From Pseudomonadota bacterium (GTDB taxonomy: Bacteria > Pseudomonadota > Alphaproteobacteria > Rhizobiales > Beijerinckiaceae), in NCBI GenBank assembly GCA_023423995.1, contig JAFAEL010000231.1:1-31539 (forward strand): DNA of 31,539 nt, given 5' to 3'. Positions within the stretch are counted from its first letter, which is position 1. Each line of letters starts with the position of its first letter. Below the pieces are notes generated by a model. It saw nothing but the letters and a program-made list of their open reading frames with translations. It did no database searches and had not been told where the DNA came from. Below are positions 7,573 through 15,473 of the stretch, piece after piece. The position numbers and the translations under genes were made by a program.

Positions 7573-8775
7573 TCAGAAAATCTCGAACAGGCCCGCGGCG
7601 CCCATGCCGCCGCCGACGCACATGGTGACAATTCCGTACTTGGCGCCCCGGCGCTTGCCCTCGACCAGGATGTGGCCCGTCATGCGGGCGCCGGACATGC
7701 CGTAGGGATGGCCGATCGAGATCGCGCCGCCGTCGACGTTCAGCTTCTCGTTCGGGATGCCGAGCTTGTCGCGGCTGTAGAGCACCTGGCAGGCGAAGGC
7801 CTCGTTCAGCTCCCAGAGGTCGATGTCGTCGACCGTGAGCCCGTGCTGCTTCAGGAGCTTCGGCACCGCGAAGACGGGCCCGATCCCCATCTCCTCCGGG
7901 CCGCAGCCGGCCACCGCCATGCCGCGATAGGCGCCGAGCGGCTGAAGGCCGCGGCGCTCGGCTTCCTTTGCCTCCATGATGACGCAGGCCGAGGCGCCGT
8001 CGGACAGCTGGGAGGCGTTGCCGGCCGTGATGAAGCGGCCCTCCTTCACGCGCTGCCCGTTCTTGAAGACGGGCTGCAGCTTCTCCAGGTCCTCAAGGCG
8101 GGTCTGCGGCCGGTTGCCTTCGTCCTTGTCGAGCGTGACCTGGCGCGAGGAGGTCTCGCCCGTCGCCTTGTCGGTCACCAGCATCGAGGCGGTGAGCGGA
8201 GCGATCTCGTCCTTGTAGCGGCCGGCATCCTGCGCTTCGGCGGTGCGGCGCTGCGACTGGAGCGCATATTCGTCCTGCGCCTCGCGCGAGACGCCGTATC
8301 GCTCGGAGACGATCTCGGCCGTCTCCAGCATGGTCATGTAGAGCTGGGGAATATGCTCGACCAGGAACGGGTCGGTCGCGCGGAAGCGATTCTGGTGCTC
8401 GTTCTGGACGAGCGAGATCGACTCGAGCCCGCCCCCGACCGCGACCTGCATGCCGTCCACGATCACCTGCTTGGCGGCCGTCGCGATGGCCATCAGGCCG
8501 GAGGCGCATTGCCGGTCCATGCTCTGGCCGGCGACGCTCTCCGGCAAGCCGGCGCGAAGGGCGGCCTGGCGCGCGATGTTGTAGCCGGTCGAGCCCTGCT
8601 GGAGCGCCGCGCCGATGATGACGTCGTCGACCTCGCCGGGCTCGATGCCGGCCCGCTTCACGGCTTCCGCGATGGCGTGCCCGCCAAGCGTCTGGGCCTG
8701 CGTGTCGTTGAAGGCGCCGCGATACGCCTTGCCGATCGGCGTGCGGGCGGTGGACACGATGACGGCTTCACGCAT
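7573..8775 (-). CDS. Acetyl-CoA C-acyltransferase (thiolase)
   Basis: A 400-residue thiolase that cleaves 3-ketoacyl-CoA with CoA to acetyl-CoA and a shortened acyl-CoA, the last step of beta-oxidation. The active site is complete: nucleophile Cys90 in DRQCASG, NEAFA, His356 in [10 protein letters not shown] and Cys386 in [10 protein letters not shown]. The start at ATG 8775 gives the usual [15 protein letters not shown] opening and has GGGAGAG upstream. It is transcribed away from the acyl-CoA ligase across a 273-bp promoter region. By position it would supply the thiolase (PimB/FadA role) for the hydratase/dehydrogenase at 2194-4278 and the dehydrogenases downstream. A biosynthetic acetoacetyl-CoA role is possible but less likely in this context. 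Confidence 0.93.
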   Translation of the reverse strand: MREAVIVSTARTPIGKAYRGAFNDTQAQTLGGHAIAEAVKRAGIEPGEVDDVIIGAALQQGSTGYNIARQAALRAGLPESVAGQSMDRQCASGLMAIATAAKQVIVDGMQVAVGGGLESISLVQNEHQNRFRATDPFLVEHIPQLYMTMLETAEIVSERYGVSREAQDEYALQSQRRTAEAQDAGRYKDEIAPLTASMLVTDKATGETSSRQVTLDKDEGNRPQTRLEDLEKLQPVFKNGQRVKEGRFITAGNASQLSDGASACVIMEAKEAERRGLQPLGAYRGMAVAGCGPEEMGIGPVFAVPKLLKQHGLTVDDIDLWELNEAFACQVLYSRDKLGIPNEKLNVDGGAISIGHPYGMSGARMTGHILVEGKRRGAKYGIVTMCVGGGMGAAGLFEIF

Positions 8776-8934
8776 GGGCGTTGCTCTCCCGGGAGTCTGG
8801 CGTCGACGGCCAGCACGGATCACGGGCCTGTCCGGCCGGACGGCCCCTTCCCGTGCATATCGCGCCAGCCCGCGCGTCGGGCAAGTCCGCGTTCAGCGAG
8901 CCCGGGATGCACGCGAAAGTCGCACCCCCGCCGC

Positions 8935-8962
8935 TTGGCATCCTATGCGCCGGGGGCATAAT
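8935..8962 (+). promoter_or_regulatory. Candidate sigma-70-type promoter of the acyl-CoA ligase
   Basis: TTGGCA (8935-8940), a 16-base spacer and CATAAT (8957-8962) each differ from consensus by one base. Transcription would start near 8969, leaving an approximately 80-base leader that contains a 10-codon reading frame overlapping the ligase start. Confidence 0.5.
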
Positions 8963-9019
8963 GACCGCCGAAAAGCCGTGCGGTCGCGCGGCGAAACGGA
9001 AAAAAATCGAGGAAACGCG

Positions 9020-9052
9020 ATGTCCAGTCCTGCCGACCGGGAGCGGGCGTGA
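9020..9052 (+). CDS. Possible 10-codon leader peptide coupled to the acyl-CoA ligase
   Basis: ATG 9020 opens the frame MSSPADRERA and stops at TGA 9050-9052, which overlaps the ligase GTG as GTGA. GAGGAAA lies at good distance before this ATG, a clearer ribosome site than the one before the ligase. It may couple translation of the ligase, or it may be the true start of the ligase displaced by a one-base sequence error. The two cannot be told apart here. Confidence 0.35.
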   Translation: MSSPADRERA

Positions 9053-10728
9053 GCACCCGGCCCTTCGCCTGGGAACGATCCTATCCCGCGGGCCTGTCCT
9101 GGGATGCTCCGATCGCCATCGGAACCGTTCCCGACCTGCTGCGGGAGGCCGCGGGGATCTTCGGGGACAGGACCGCACTCGAGTTCCGGGGCCGCACCGT
9201 CAGCTATGCGCAACTCCTGCGCCAGGCTGAGATCACGGCAGCTTCGTTGATCCGGGCGGGGATCGGCCGCGACTCGGCCGTCGCTCTCTACCTTCCCAAC
9301 ACGCCCTATCACCCCGTCACGTTCTTCGGCGGCACGATGACGGGGGCGAGGCTCGTCCATCTCTCGCCGCTCGATGCCGAGCGAGAGCTTGCCCACAAGC
9401 TGAAGGATTCCGGCGCCCGGACGCTGGTCACCACCAATATCGGCGGTATGTACGAGCGAGCCGAGAAGCTGCTCGACATGGGCCTCATCGACCTCCTGAT
9501 CGTCGGCGACGACGCGGAATGGGGCCCCTCCCCCGTCCCGGCTTCCCCGATCAGCGAGCGCCCCCGTGTCATGAGCTTCGCGTCGTTCACGGCGGGCGCG
9601 GAGCCGACCGGCTCGCTGCCGGAGATCCGGCCCGAGGACGTGGCGCTTCTCCAGTATACGGGGGGGACGACGGGGTTGCCGAAAGGCGCGATTCTCAGCC
9701 ACGCGAACCTGACGGCCGCGGTGTCGATGTACGCGACCTGGTTCGGTGCGATCCCGAAGGACCGGACGGGACAGGACAGGATCCTGTGCGTCCTGCCGCT
9801 CTTCCACATCTATGCCCTGACTACGATCCTTCTTCGCGGCCTGAAGCGCGGTGCCGAGATCATGCTGCGTCCGCGCTTTGACGTGGAGCAGACGCTGCGT
9901 GACATCGAGGTCGGACGGGCGACCCACTTTCCGGGCGTGCCGACCATGTGGATCGCGCTCTCCGGCGTGCCGGGGATCGAGGAGCGGGACTTCTCCTCCC
10001 TCGCCTATTGCGGCTCGGGCGGCGCGCCTCTTCCGGTGGAGGTGGCGGATCGGTTCCAGCGGCTCACGGGCCACCGCCTCGTCGGCGGCTGGGGCATGAC
10101 CGAGACCTCTCCGGCCGGAACGAACCGCCTGTCCGCCGGGCCGACGAAGCCCGGCACCATCGGGCTGCCCCTCCCAGGGGTCGAGATGGAGATCTGCTCC
10201 CTGCAGGACCCCGCGAAGGTACTGGCGCCTGGCGAGGTCGGCGAACTTCGGATCAGGGGGCCGAACGTCACCCGGGGCTACTGGAACAAGCCGGAGGAGA
10301 CCGCCGCCGCCTTCGTGGGCGATTGGTTCCTGACGGGCGACATCGGCTACATGGACGAGGACGGCTTCTTCTTCATCGTCGACCGCAAGAAGGACATGAT
10401 CATCTCGGGCGGCTTCAACGTCTATCCGCAGATGATCGAGCAGGCCGTCTACGAGCACCCTGCCGTCGAGGAGTGCCTCGTCGTCGGCGTGCCGGACCCC
10501 TATCGGGGCGAGAGCGCCAAGGCTTTCGTCAAGCTTCGCGCCGGGTCCGAGCCGTTCACGCTGGAAGAGCTGCACGTCTTCCTGAAGGACAAGCTCGGCC
10601 GTCACGAGATGCCGCATGCGCTCGAGATCCGCCCGGCGCTTCCACGGACCGGCGTGGGCAAGCTCTCCAAGCTGGAACTGCGGGACGAGGAGCGCCGGAA
10701 GGCCGAGGCGCAACGCGGCGCGGCCTGA
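9049..10728 (+). CDS. Acyl-CoA ligase, AMP-forming (FadD/PimA-like)
   Basis: A 559-residue member of the adenylate-forming superfamily that activates a carboxylic acid to acyl-AMP and then acyl-CoA. Motifs in order: P-loop-like YTGGTTGLPKGA (203-214), GWGMTETSP, TGDIGYMDEDGF with the ribose-binding Asp, DRKKDMIISGGFNVYP at the hinge, and the catalytic lysine Lys538 in RTGVGKLSK. The N-terminal RPFAWERSYPAGLSWDAPI resembles the ligases found with pim genes in Rhizobiales. The start is GTG 9049, overlapping a 10-codon leader frame. It leads the plus-strand catabolic cluster. The chain length of its acid is not visible in sequence; dicarboxylic or medium/long-chain fatty acids are likely from context. 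Confidence 0.92.
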   Translation: MSTRPFAWERSYPAGLSWDAPIAIGTVPDLLREAAGIFGDRTALEFRGRTVSYAQLLRQAEITAASLIRAGIGRDSAVALYLPNTPYHPVTFFGGTMTGARLVHLSPLDAERELAHKLKDSGARTLVTTNIGGMYERAEKLLDMGLIDLLIVGDDAEWGPSPVPASPISERPRVMSFASFTAGAEPTGSLPEIRPEDVALLQYTGGTTGLPKGAILSHANLTAAVSMYATWFGAIPKDRTGQDRILCVLPLFHIYALTTILLRGLKRGAEIMLRPRFDVEQTLRDIEVGRATHFPGVPTMWIALSGVPGIEERDFSSLAYCGSGGAPLPVEVADRFQRLTGHRLVGGWGMTETSPAGTNRLSAGPTKPGTIGLPLPGVEMEICSLQDPAKVLAPGEVGELRIRGPNVTRGYWNKPEETAAAFVGDWFLTGDIGYMDEDGFFFIVDRKKDMIISGGFNVYPQMIEQAVYEHPAVEECLVVGVPDPYRGESAKAFVKLRAGSEPFTLEELHVFLKDKLGRHEMPHALEIRPALPRTGVGKLSKLELRDEERRKAEAQRGAA

Positions 10729-10761
10729 GGAAGCCCGCCGCGTGAGCGCACGCACCTCTCG

Positions 10762-10776
10762 GCCGCAGCATGCGGC
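10762..10776 (+). terminator. Weak hairpin after the acyl-CoA ligase
   Basis: GCCGCA (10762-10767) and TGCGGC (10771-10776) pair around 3 bases, followed by a pyrimidine-rich GTATTCTCTTCC. It could be a weak terminator or an operator-like palindrome before the cyclase-like gene. Confidence 0.3.
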
Positions 10777-10815
10777 GTATTCTCTTCCCGACACGGACGG
10801 TGGGGGGTTGAGGTC

Positions 10816-11649
10816 ATGAGCGGGAGCCTGGATTCTGCCGTGCTCGGCGGCATGCGGGAGAAGGATGCGGCCGTCTTCGCCGAGGCCGCGCGCTGGTTCG
10901 AGCTCTACATCCTGGTCCGCGCGACCAACCCGCATTCGCTGCCCTACATGAGCCAGGACGGCTATTCGGCGAAGCGGCTGGACTGCAAGGCAAAGACCGC
11001 CGATCTCGACGTGATCATCGAAGGTCGGATCTACAAGACGGCCGGACTGGTGGTTGACCCGAACGTGGTCGGTCACTCCGCCTTCAAGGGCGGCAAGCAC
11101 GCCAAGGCGCTGGAGGAATGGGGGAAATTCGCTCCAAAGGTCACGTCCGGGATCTACGACCGGAGCGGCCGGCCGACGAAGACCTATTATCCCGGTGGCG
11201 GCCTCTACGGCGTCCAGATGAACCCGCAGCACAAGCATTACGGCTGCGTGATGTTCTCCTCCAACTCGCTGATCTCAGCCGCCACCTACATCCACGGCGA
11301 CTATGACCTGTACGCGATCGTCGACAGGGATTCGCCCCTGGACACCGTGTTCGTGACCGAAACCCGCCTGGGCGAGAAGCATGTCCGGTCCAAGGAGCTG
11401 ACGGACGTGCAGACCTATGTAAACCGCCGTCTCGGCCGGCCCATGGTGCTGCATGGCGACCAGGAAAAATACGCCCCTCACTCGGACGAGGACGTCTACG
11501 TCTTCTTCCCGGATGCGCGCGCGCCGCGCGTGCTGTCCGGCCAGCGCGAGATCGAGCGATTCTATCTGTTGACGCTCGGCGGTCGACAGACCGGCGGCAA
11601 GAACGCTCAATTGATGTCGGCCGGGGGGCTCTGGCAACGCGTGCGTTGA
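10816..11649 (+). CDS. Anthrax edema factor/ExoY-like class II nucleotidyl cyclase domain protein
   Basis: A 277-residue protein unrelated to its metabolic neighbours. Its segments line up in order with class II adenylyl cyclase toxins. FELYILVRATN holds Arg35 (edema factor Arg329 in YILFRPVN). GYSAKRLDCKAK gives Lys53, Lys58 and Lys60 with the exact spacing of edema factor Lys346, His351 and Lys353; Lys at the middle position is as in ExoY. GDYDLYAI gives Asp162 and Asp164, the two metal ligands (Asp491/Asp493 in ADYDLF). VLHGDQEKYAPHSDEDVYVFFP resembles the His577 loop, with His213. The edema factor Asn583 position seems to be Tyr219. There is no signal peptide, membrane span or toxin-delivery domain; length is close to a bare catalytic domain. 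ATG 10816 follows a TTGAGG stretch. Activity, product and activator are unknown. Confidence 0.72.
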   Translation: MSGSLDSAVLGGMREKDAAVFAEAARWFELYILVRATNPHSLPYMSQDGYSAKRLDCKAKTADLDVIIEGRIYKTAGLVVDPNVVGHSAFKGGKHAKALEEWGKFAPKVTSGIYDRSGRPTKTYYPGGGLYGVQMNPQHKHYGCVMFSSNSLISAATYIHGDYDLYAIVDRDSPLDTVFVTETRLGEKHVRSKELTDVQTYVNRRLGRPMVLHGDQEKYAPHSDEDVYVFFPDARAPRVLSGQREIERFYLLTLGGRQTGGKNAQLMSAGGLWQRVR

Positions 11650-11672
11650 TGGGGCATTGAGCTTCTGAAGCG

Positions 11673-11688
11673 CGCCGCAACGGCGGCG
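11673..11688 (+). terminator. GC hairpin between the cyclase-like gene and the acyl-CoA dehydrogenase
   Basis: CGCCGC (11673-11678) and GCGGCG (11683-11688) form a 6-bp stem with an AACG loop, 24 bases after the cyclase-like stop. No T-run follows, so its role as a terminator is doubtful. Confidence 0.3.
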
Positions 11689-11729
11689 ATCGGCTGGGCC
11701 GGTAACGGTCCGGGCGGAGGAGACGACAG

Positions 11730-12941
11730 ATGGATCTGCGGTTCACCCCAGTGGAGAACGCCTTCCGCGAGGAGGTGCGCTCGTTCTTTCGCGACAACCT
11801 CGATCCGAAGCTGCGCGAGAAGCTGGTCGCCGGGCACCACTTCACCAAGCCCGAACTCGTCGAGTGGACCCGCACCCTGAACGCGCATGGCTGGGGCGTC
11901 CCGCACTGGCCGGTGGAATATGGCGGCACGGGCTGGGATCCGGTGCGCCAGTACATCTTCCTCGAGGAGTTGCAGGCCTTCCCGGCCCCCGCGCCGCTCG
12001 CCTTCGGCGTGAACATGGTCGGCCCGGTGATCTACACTTTCGGGAACGAGGCGCAGAAGCAGCGCTTCCTGCCCCGCATCGCCAACCTGGACGACTGGTG
12101 GTGCCAGGGCTTTTCCGAGCCCGGCTCCGGCTCCGATCTCGCATCGCTCAAGACGCGCGCCGTGCGCGAGGGCGACCACTACGTCGTCAATGGCCAGAAG
12201 ACCTGGACGACGCTCGCCCAGCATGCGGACTGGATCTTCTGCCTCGTCCGCACCGATCCCGCTGCCAAGAAGCAGGAAGGCATCTCCTTCCTGCTCATCG
12301 ACATGAAGACGCCGGGCATCACTGTGCGGCCGATCGAGACGCTCGATGGGGGGCGCGAGGTGAACGAGGTCTTCTTCGACGACGTGAAGGTGCCGGTCGA
12401 GAACCTCGTCGGGCAGGAGAACAAGGGCTGGGACTACGCCAAGTTCCTGCTCGGGAACGAGCGCACGAACATCGCGCGCGTCGGCGTGTCCAAGGAGCGG
12501 CTGCGGCGCATCCGCGAACTCGCCTCGATCGAGCGGATCGGCGAGGAGCCGATGATCAGGAACCCGCGCTTCCGCGAGAAGCTCGCCGCGGTCGAGATCG
12601 AATTGAAGGCGCTCGAGATGACCCAGCTCCGGGTGGTCGCCGCCGAGCGCACGCGCGAGAAGGGCAAGCCCGATCCGGCCTCCTCCGTGCTGAAGATCAA
12701 GGGCTCGGAGATCCAGCAGATGACGACGGAGCTGCTGATGGACGTGGTGGGCCCCTACGCCCTCCCCTACGTGCCGGAGCCGGAAGGCGACGACGCGCAC
12801 CTCTCCAACGAGCCGCCGATCGGGCCCGACTGGGCCGCCTCCGTCGCGCCGACCTACTTCAACTGGCGCAAGGTCTCGATCTACGGCGGCTCGAACGAGA
12901 TCCAGCGCCAGATCATCGCGAAGGCGATCCTGGGGCTGTAG
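11730..12941 (+). CDS. pimC: Acyl-CoA dehydrogenase, large subunit (PimC-like)
   Basis: A 403-residue acyl-CoA dehydrogenase that introduces the 2,3 double bond in acyl-CoA, reducing FAD. CQGFSEPGSGSDLASL and YVVNGQKTWTTLAQHADW form the flavin and substrate site; VGQENKGWDYAKFLLGNER and the C-terminal IYGGSNEIQR complete the fold. It is very like R. palustris PimC (pimeloyl-CoA dehydrogenase large subunit) as I recall it. The usual base in the YEG motif of medium-chain enzymes is Gly here. Glu244 in GNER matches the alternative helix-G base of isovaleryl-CoA dehydrogenase (inference). A strong GGAGGAG precedes the ATG. The small subunit follows after a palindromic repeat. Confidence 0.88.
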   Translation: MDLRFTPVENAFREEVRSFFRDNLDPKLREKLVAGHHFTKPELVEWTRTLNAHGWGVPHWPVEYGGTGWDPVRQYIFLEELQAFPAPAPLAFGVNMVGPVIYTFGNEAQKQRFLPRIANLDDWWCQGFSEPGSGSDLASLKTRAVREGDHYVVNGQKTWTTLAQHADWIFCLVRTDPAAKKQEGISFLLIDMKTPGITVRPIETLDGGREVNEVFFDDVKVPVENLVGQENKGWDYAKFLLGNERTNIARVGVSKERLRRIRELASIERIGEEPMIRNPRFREKLAAVEIELKALEMTQLRVVAAERTREKGKPDPASSVLKIKGSEIQQMTTELLMDVVGPYALPYVPEPEGDDAHLSNEPPIGPDWAASVAPTYFNWRKVSIYGGSNEIQRQIIAKAILGL

Positions 12942-12950
12942 CGGCCCCGC

Positions 12951-13038
12951 GTCATGCCCGGGCTCGTCCCGGGCACCCCGATCCAATGGGCTGCGCGGCA
13001 TCTCCGATCGAGATGGCCGGGACAAGCCCGGCCATGAC
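12951..13038. repeat. Dispersed palindromic repeat, copy A
   Basis: An 88-bp element bounded by GTCAT and ATGAC. The 25-base arms (12951-12975 and 13014-13038) are inverted repeats with three mismatches, and each arm holds an internal CCGGG...CCCGG palindrome. Related copies lie at 16538-16626 and 30872-30950. It fills the gap between the two dehydrogenase subunit genes and its end touches the AAGGTGAG ribosome site of the second. Confidence 0.85.
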
Positions 13039-13049
13039 AAGGTGAGTGC

Positions 13050-14201
13050 ATGGATTTCGACCTTACCGAAGAGCAGAGCCTCCTGAAGGACTCGGTCGAT
13101 CGCCTGATCGCCGATCGCTACGACTTCGAGAGCCGCAAGAGGTTCATCGCCGGGCCGGAGGGCTATTCCCGCGAGAACTGGCGGCAATTCGCCGAGCTCG
13201 GCCTGCTCGCGGTGCCGTTCGCCGAGGAGCATGGCGGGATCGGCGGCGGCGCGGTCGAGACCATGATCGTCATGGAGGCGTTCGGGCGCGGCATCGTGGT
13301 CGAGCCGTATGTTTCGACCGTGGTGCTCGGCGGCGGCCTCCTGCGCCATGCGGGGAGCGATACGCAGAAGGCGGAATTGCTGCCGCAGGTCGCCGCTGGC
13401 GAGCTGACCCTTGCCTTCGCGCAGGTCGAGCGCGCCTCGCGCTACGATCTCTTCGATATCTCGACGACCGCGAAGAAGGACGGCGACGGCTGGGTGCTGA
13501 ACGGCGAGAAGGGCGTGGTCCTGCACGGGGACTCTGCCGACAAGCTCCTCGTCACGGCCCGCACCGGCGGGGACCGCCGCGACCGCAGCGGCATCGGCCT
13601 GTTCCTCGTCGACGCCAAGGCGCCCGGCATCTCCCGCCGCGGCTACCCGACCCAGGACGGAATGCGGGCGGCCGAGATCACGCTCGACAATGTCCGGGTG
13701 GGGCCCGAAGGCGTGCTCGGCGATCCGGCCGGCGCGCTGCCTGTCGTCGAGCGCGTCGTCGACGAGGCGATCGCGGCGCTCTGCGCCGAGGCGGTCGGCG
13801 TCATGGACCGGATGCGCGAGCTCACCGTCGACTACATGAAGACGCGCAAGCAGTTCGGCATGCCGATCGGCTCGTTCCAGGTGCTGCAGCACCGGGCGGC
13901 CGACATGGTCGTCATGATCGAGCAGGCGCGCTCCATGGCGTTCTTCGCCACCATGATGTCCGCCGCGGACGATCCGGCCGAGCGCGGCCATGCGGTCTCC
14001 GCCGCGAAGGTGCAGATCGGCCGCTCCGGCCGCTTCGTCGGCCAGCAGGCCATCCAGCTCCATGGCGGCGTCGGCATGACCCAGGAATACTCGGTCGGCC
14101 ACTACTTCAAGCGCATGACCATGATCGACACCGCCTTCGGCGATGCCGACCATCATCTCTCCCGGGTCGCCGAAGCCGGCGGCCTCTTCAAGGCAGCCTG
14201 A
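13050..14201 (+). CDS. pimD: Acyl-CoA dehydrogenase, small subunit (PimD-like)
   Basis: A 383-residue acyl-CoA dehydrogenase homologue: N-terminal helices (DFDLTEEQSLLKDSVDRLI), a central beta domain and a C-terminal helical domain with TRKQFGMPIGSFQVLQHRAADM and QLHGGVGMTQEY. It lacks the E in the YEG region (IDTAFGDADHH), and the strong flavin motif of the large subunit is weak here. This is as expected of the partner in heteromeric (alpha2beta2) dehydrogenases such as PimC/PimD. AAGGTGAG precedes the ATG at 13050. It is followed after 3 bases by the next dehydrogenase gene, so the genes are surely cotranscribed. Assignment as the partner of 11730-12941 is from gene order and family pattern. 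Confidence 0.87.
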   Translation: MDFDLTEEQSLLKDSVDRLIADRYDFESRKRFIAGPEGYSRENWRQFAELGLLAVPFAEEHGGIGGGAVETMIVMEAFGRGIVVEPYVSTVVLGGGLLRHAGSDTQKAELLPQVAAGELTLAFAQVERASRYDLFDISTTAKKDGDGWVLNGEKGVVLHGDSADKLLVTARTGGDRRDRSGIGLFLVDAKAPGISRRGYPTQDGMRAAEITLDNVRVGPEGVLGDPAGALPVVERVVDEAIAALCAEAVGVMDRMRELTVDYMKTRKQFGMPIGSFQVLQHRAADMVVMIEQARSMAFFATMMSAADDPAERGHAVSAAKVQIGRSGRFVGQQAIQLHGGVGMTQEYSVGHYFKRMTMIDTAFGDADHHLSRVAEAGGLFKAA

Positions 14202-14204
14202 TTC

Positions 14205-15473
14205 ATGAGCACCGTGACGATCCCCCCCATGAGCGCCCGCGCGGAGGAGCTTCGCGACCGCGTCGCCGCCTTCATGGAGGAGCATGTCTATCCGGCCGAG
14301 CACGAATACGAGGACTTCGTGAGCAAGGCCTCGGACCGGTGGACCATCCCGCCGGTCATGGAGGAGCTGAAGAAGAAGGCGAAGGCGGCCGGGCTCTGGA
14401 ACCTGTTCCTGCCGAAGGACCACTATCCGGACGGGCTCACCAACGTGGAATACGGCCAGATCTGCGAGATCATGGGCCGCTCGCCGATCGGGCCGGAGCC
14501 GTTCAACTGCAACGCGCCCGATACCGGCAACATGGAGACGCTGATCCGCTACGCCACGCCGGAGCAGCAGGAGCGCTGGCTGAAGCCGCTCATGGAAGGC
14601 GAGATCCGCTCCTGCTTCTCCATGACCGAGCCCGCGGTGGCGTCTTCCGACGCGACCAACATCCAGACCGAGATCCGCTCGGACGGCGACCACTACGTCA
14701 TCAATGGCCGCAAGTGGTGGATCACGGGTGCGCCGGACCCGCGCTGCAAGATCTCGATCCTGATGGGCAAGACCGACCCGAACGCCGAGAAGCACCGGCA
14801 GCAATCGATGGTGCTCGTGCCCATGGACACGCCCGGGATCACGGTCGTGCGGCCGCTCACGGTGTTCGGCTATGACGACGCCCCGCACGGGCATGCCGAG
14901 ATCATCTACGAGAACGTCCGCGTGCCGAAGTCGAACATCCTGCTCGGCGAGGGCCGCGGCTTCGAGATCGCGCAGGGTCGCCTCGGCCCGGGCCGCATCC
15001 ATCACTGCATGCGCTCGATCGGCGTGGCAGAGCGCGCGCTGGAGACCCTCTGCCGACGCGCCCTGTCGCGGCATCCCTTCGGCAAGTCGATCGCCGACCA
15101 GGGTGTGACCCGTCACTGGATCGCGGAATCCCGCATGCAGATCGACCAGGCGCGGCTCCTCACCCTGCAGGCCGCGCACATGATGGACACGGTCGGCAAC
15201 AAGGCCGCGCGGGCGCAGATCGCGATGATCAAGGTGGTTGCCCCGAACGTCGCCTGCCAGGTCGTCGACCGCGCCATCCAGGTCCATGGCGCCGGCGGCA
15301 TGAGCCAGGACTTCCACCTCGCGGCCGCCTACGCGCATTCGCGCACGCTCCGCATGGCGGATGGTCCGGACGAGGTGCACCGCGAGACGGTCGCCAAGAT
15401 CGAGCTGAAGAAGCACCAGGGCGCGAATGCGGGCCCGCGGGACAGCTTCCCGCTGTCCTCGGGCCAGTCGTGA
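14205..15473 (+). CDS. ACAD10/11-type acyl-CoA dehydrogenase (LvaC-like)
   Basis: A 422-residue acyl-CoA dehydrogenase family protein. [58 protein letters not shown] and the terminal [17 protein letters not shown] are the hallmarks of the ACAD10/ACAD11 branch. The YEG catalytic position is replaced by ADGPDE. In this branch the enzyme works with an APH-fold kinase. In Pseudomonas putida LvaA/LvaC, and in human ACAD10/11, a 4-hydroxyacyl-CoA is phosphorylated and then loses phosphate to enter beta-oxidation. Here the kinase is a separate gene overlapping its stop by 4 bases. The function is inferred from this arrangement; ordinary acyl-CoA oxidation remains possible. Confidence 0.87.
   Translation: MSTVTIPPMSARAEELRDRVAAFMEEHVYPAEHEYEDFVSKASDRWTIPPVMEELKKKAKAAGLWNLFLPKDHYPDGLTNVEYGQICEIMGRSPIGPEPFNCNAPDTGNMETLIRYATPEQQERWLKPLMEGEIRSCFSMTEPAVASSDATNIQTEIRSDGDHYVINGRKWWITGAPDPRCKISILMGKTDPNAEKHRQQSMVLVPMDTPGITVVRPLTVFGYDDAPHGHAEIIYENVRVPKSNILLGEGRGFEIAQGRLGPGRIHHCMRSIGVAERALETLCRRALSRHPFGKSIADQGVTRHWIAESRMQIDQARLLTLQAAHMMDTVGNKAARAQIAMIKVVAPNVACQVVDRAIQVHGAGGMSQDFHLAAAYAHSRTLRMADGPDEVHRETVAKIELKKHQGANAGPRDSFPLSSGQS

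Noticed and set aside
8893..11238. Minus-strand frame of 781 codons opposite the acyl-CoA ligase
   Set aside because: No recognisable domain, and the plus strand holds an intact adenylate-forming enzyme.
11607..15416. Minus-strand frame of 1269 codons opposite three acyl-CoA dehydrogenases
   Set aside because: Its length reflects lack of stops in GC-rich antisense DNA; it even reads through a palindromic repeat and has no domain pattern.
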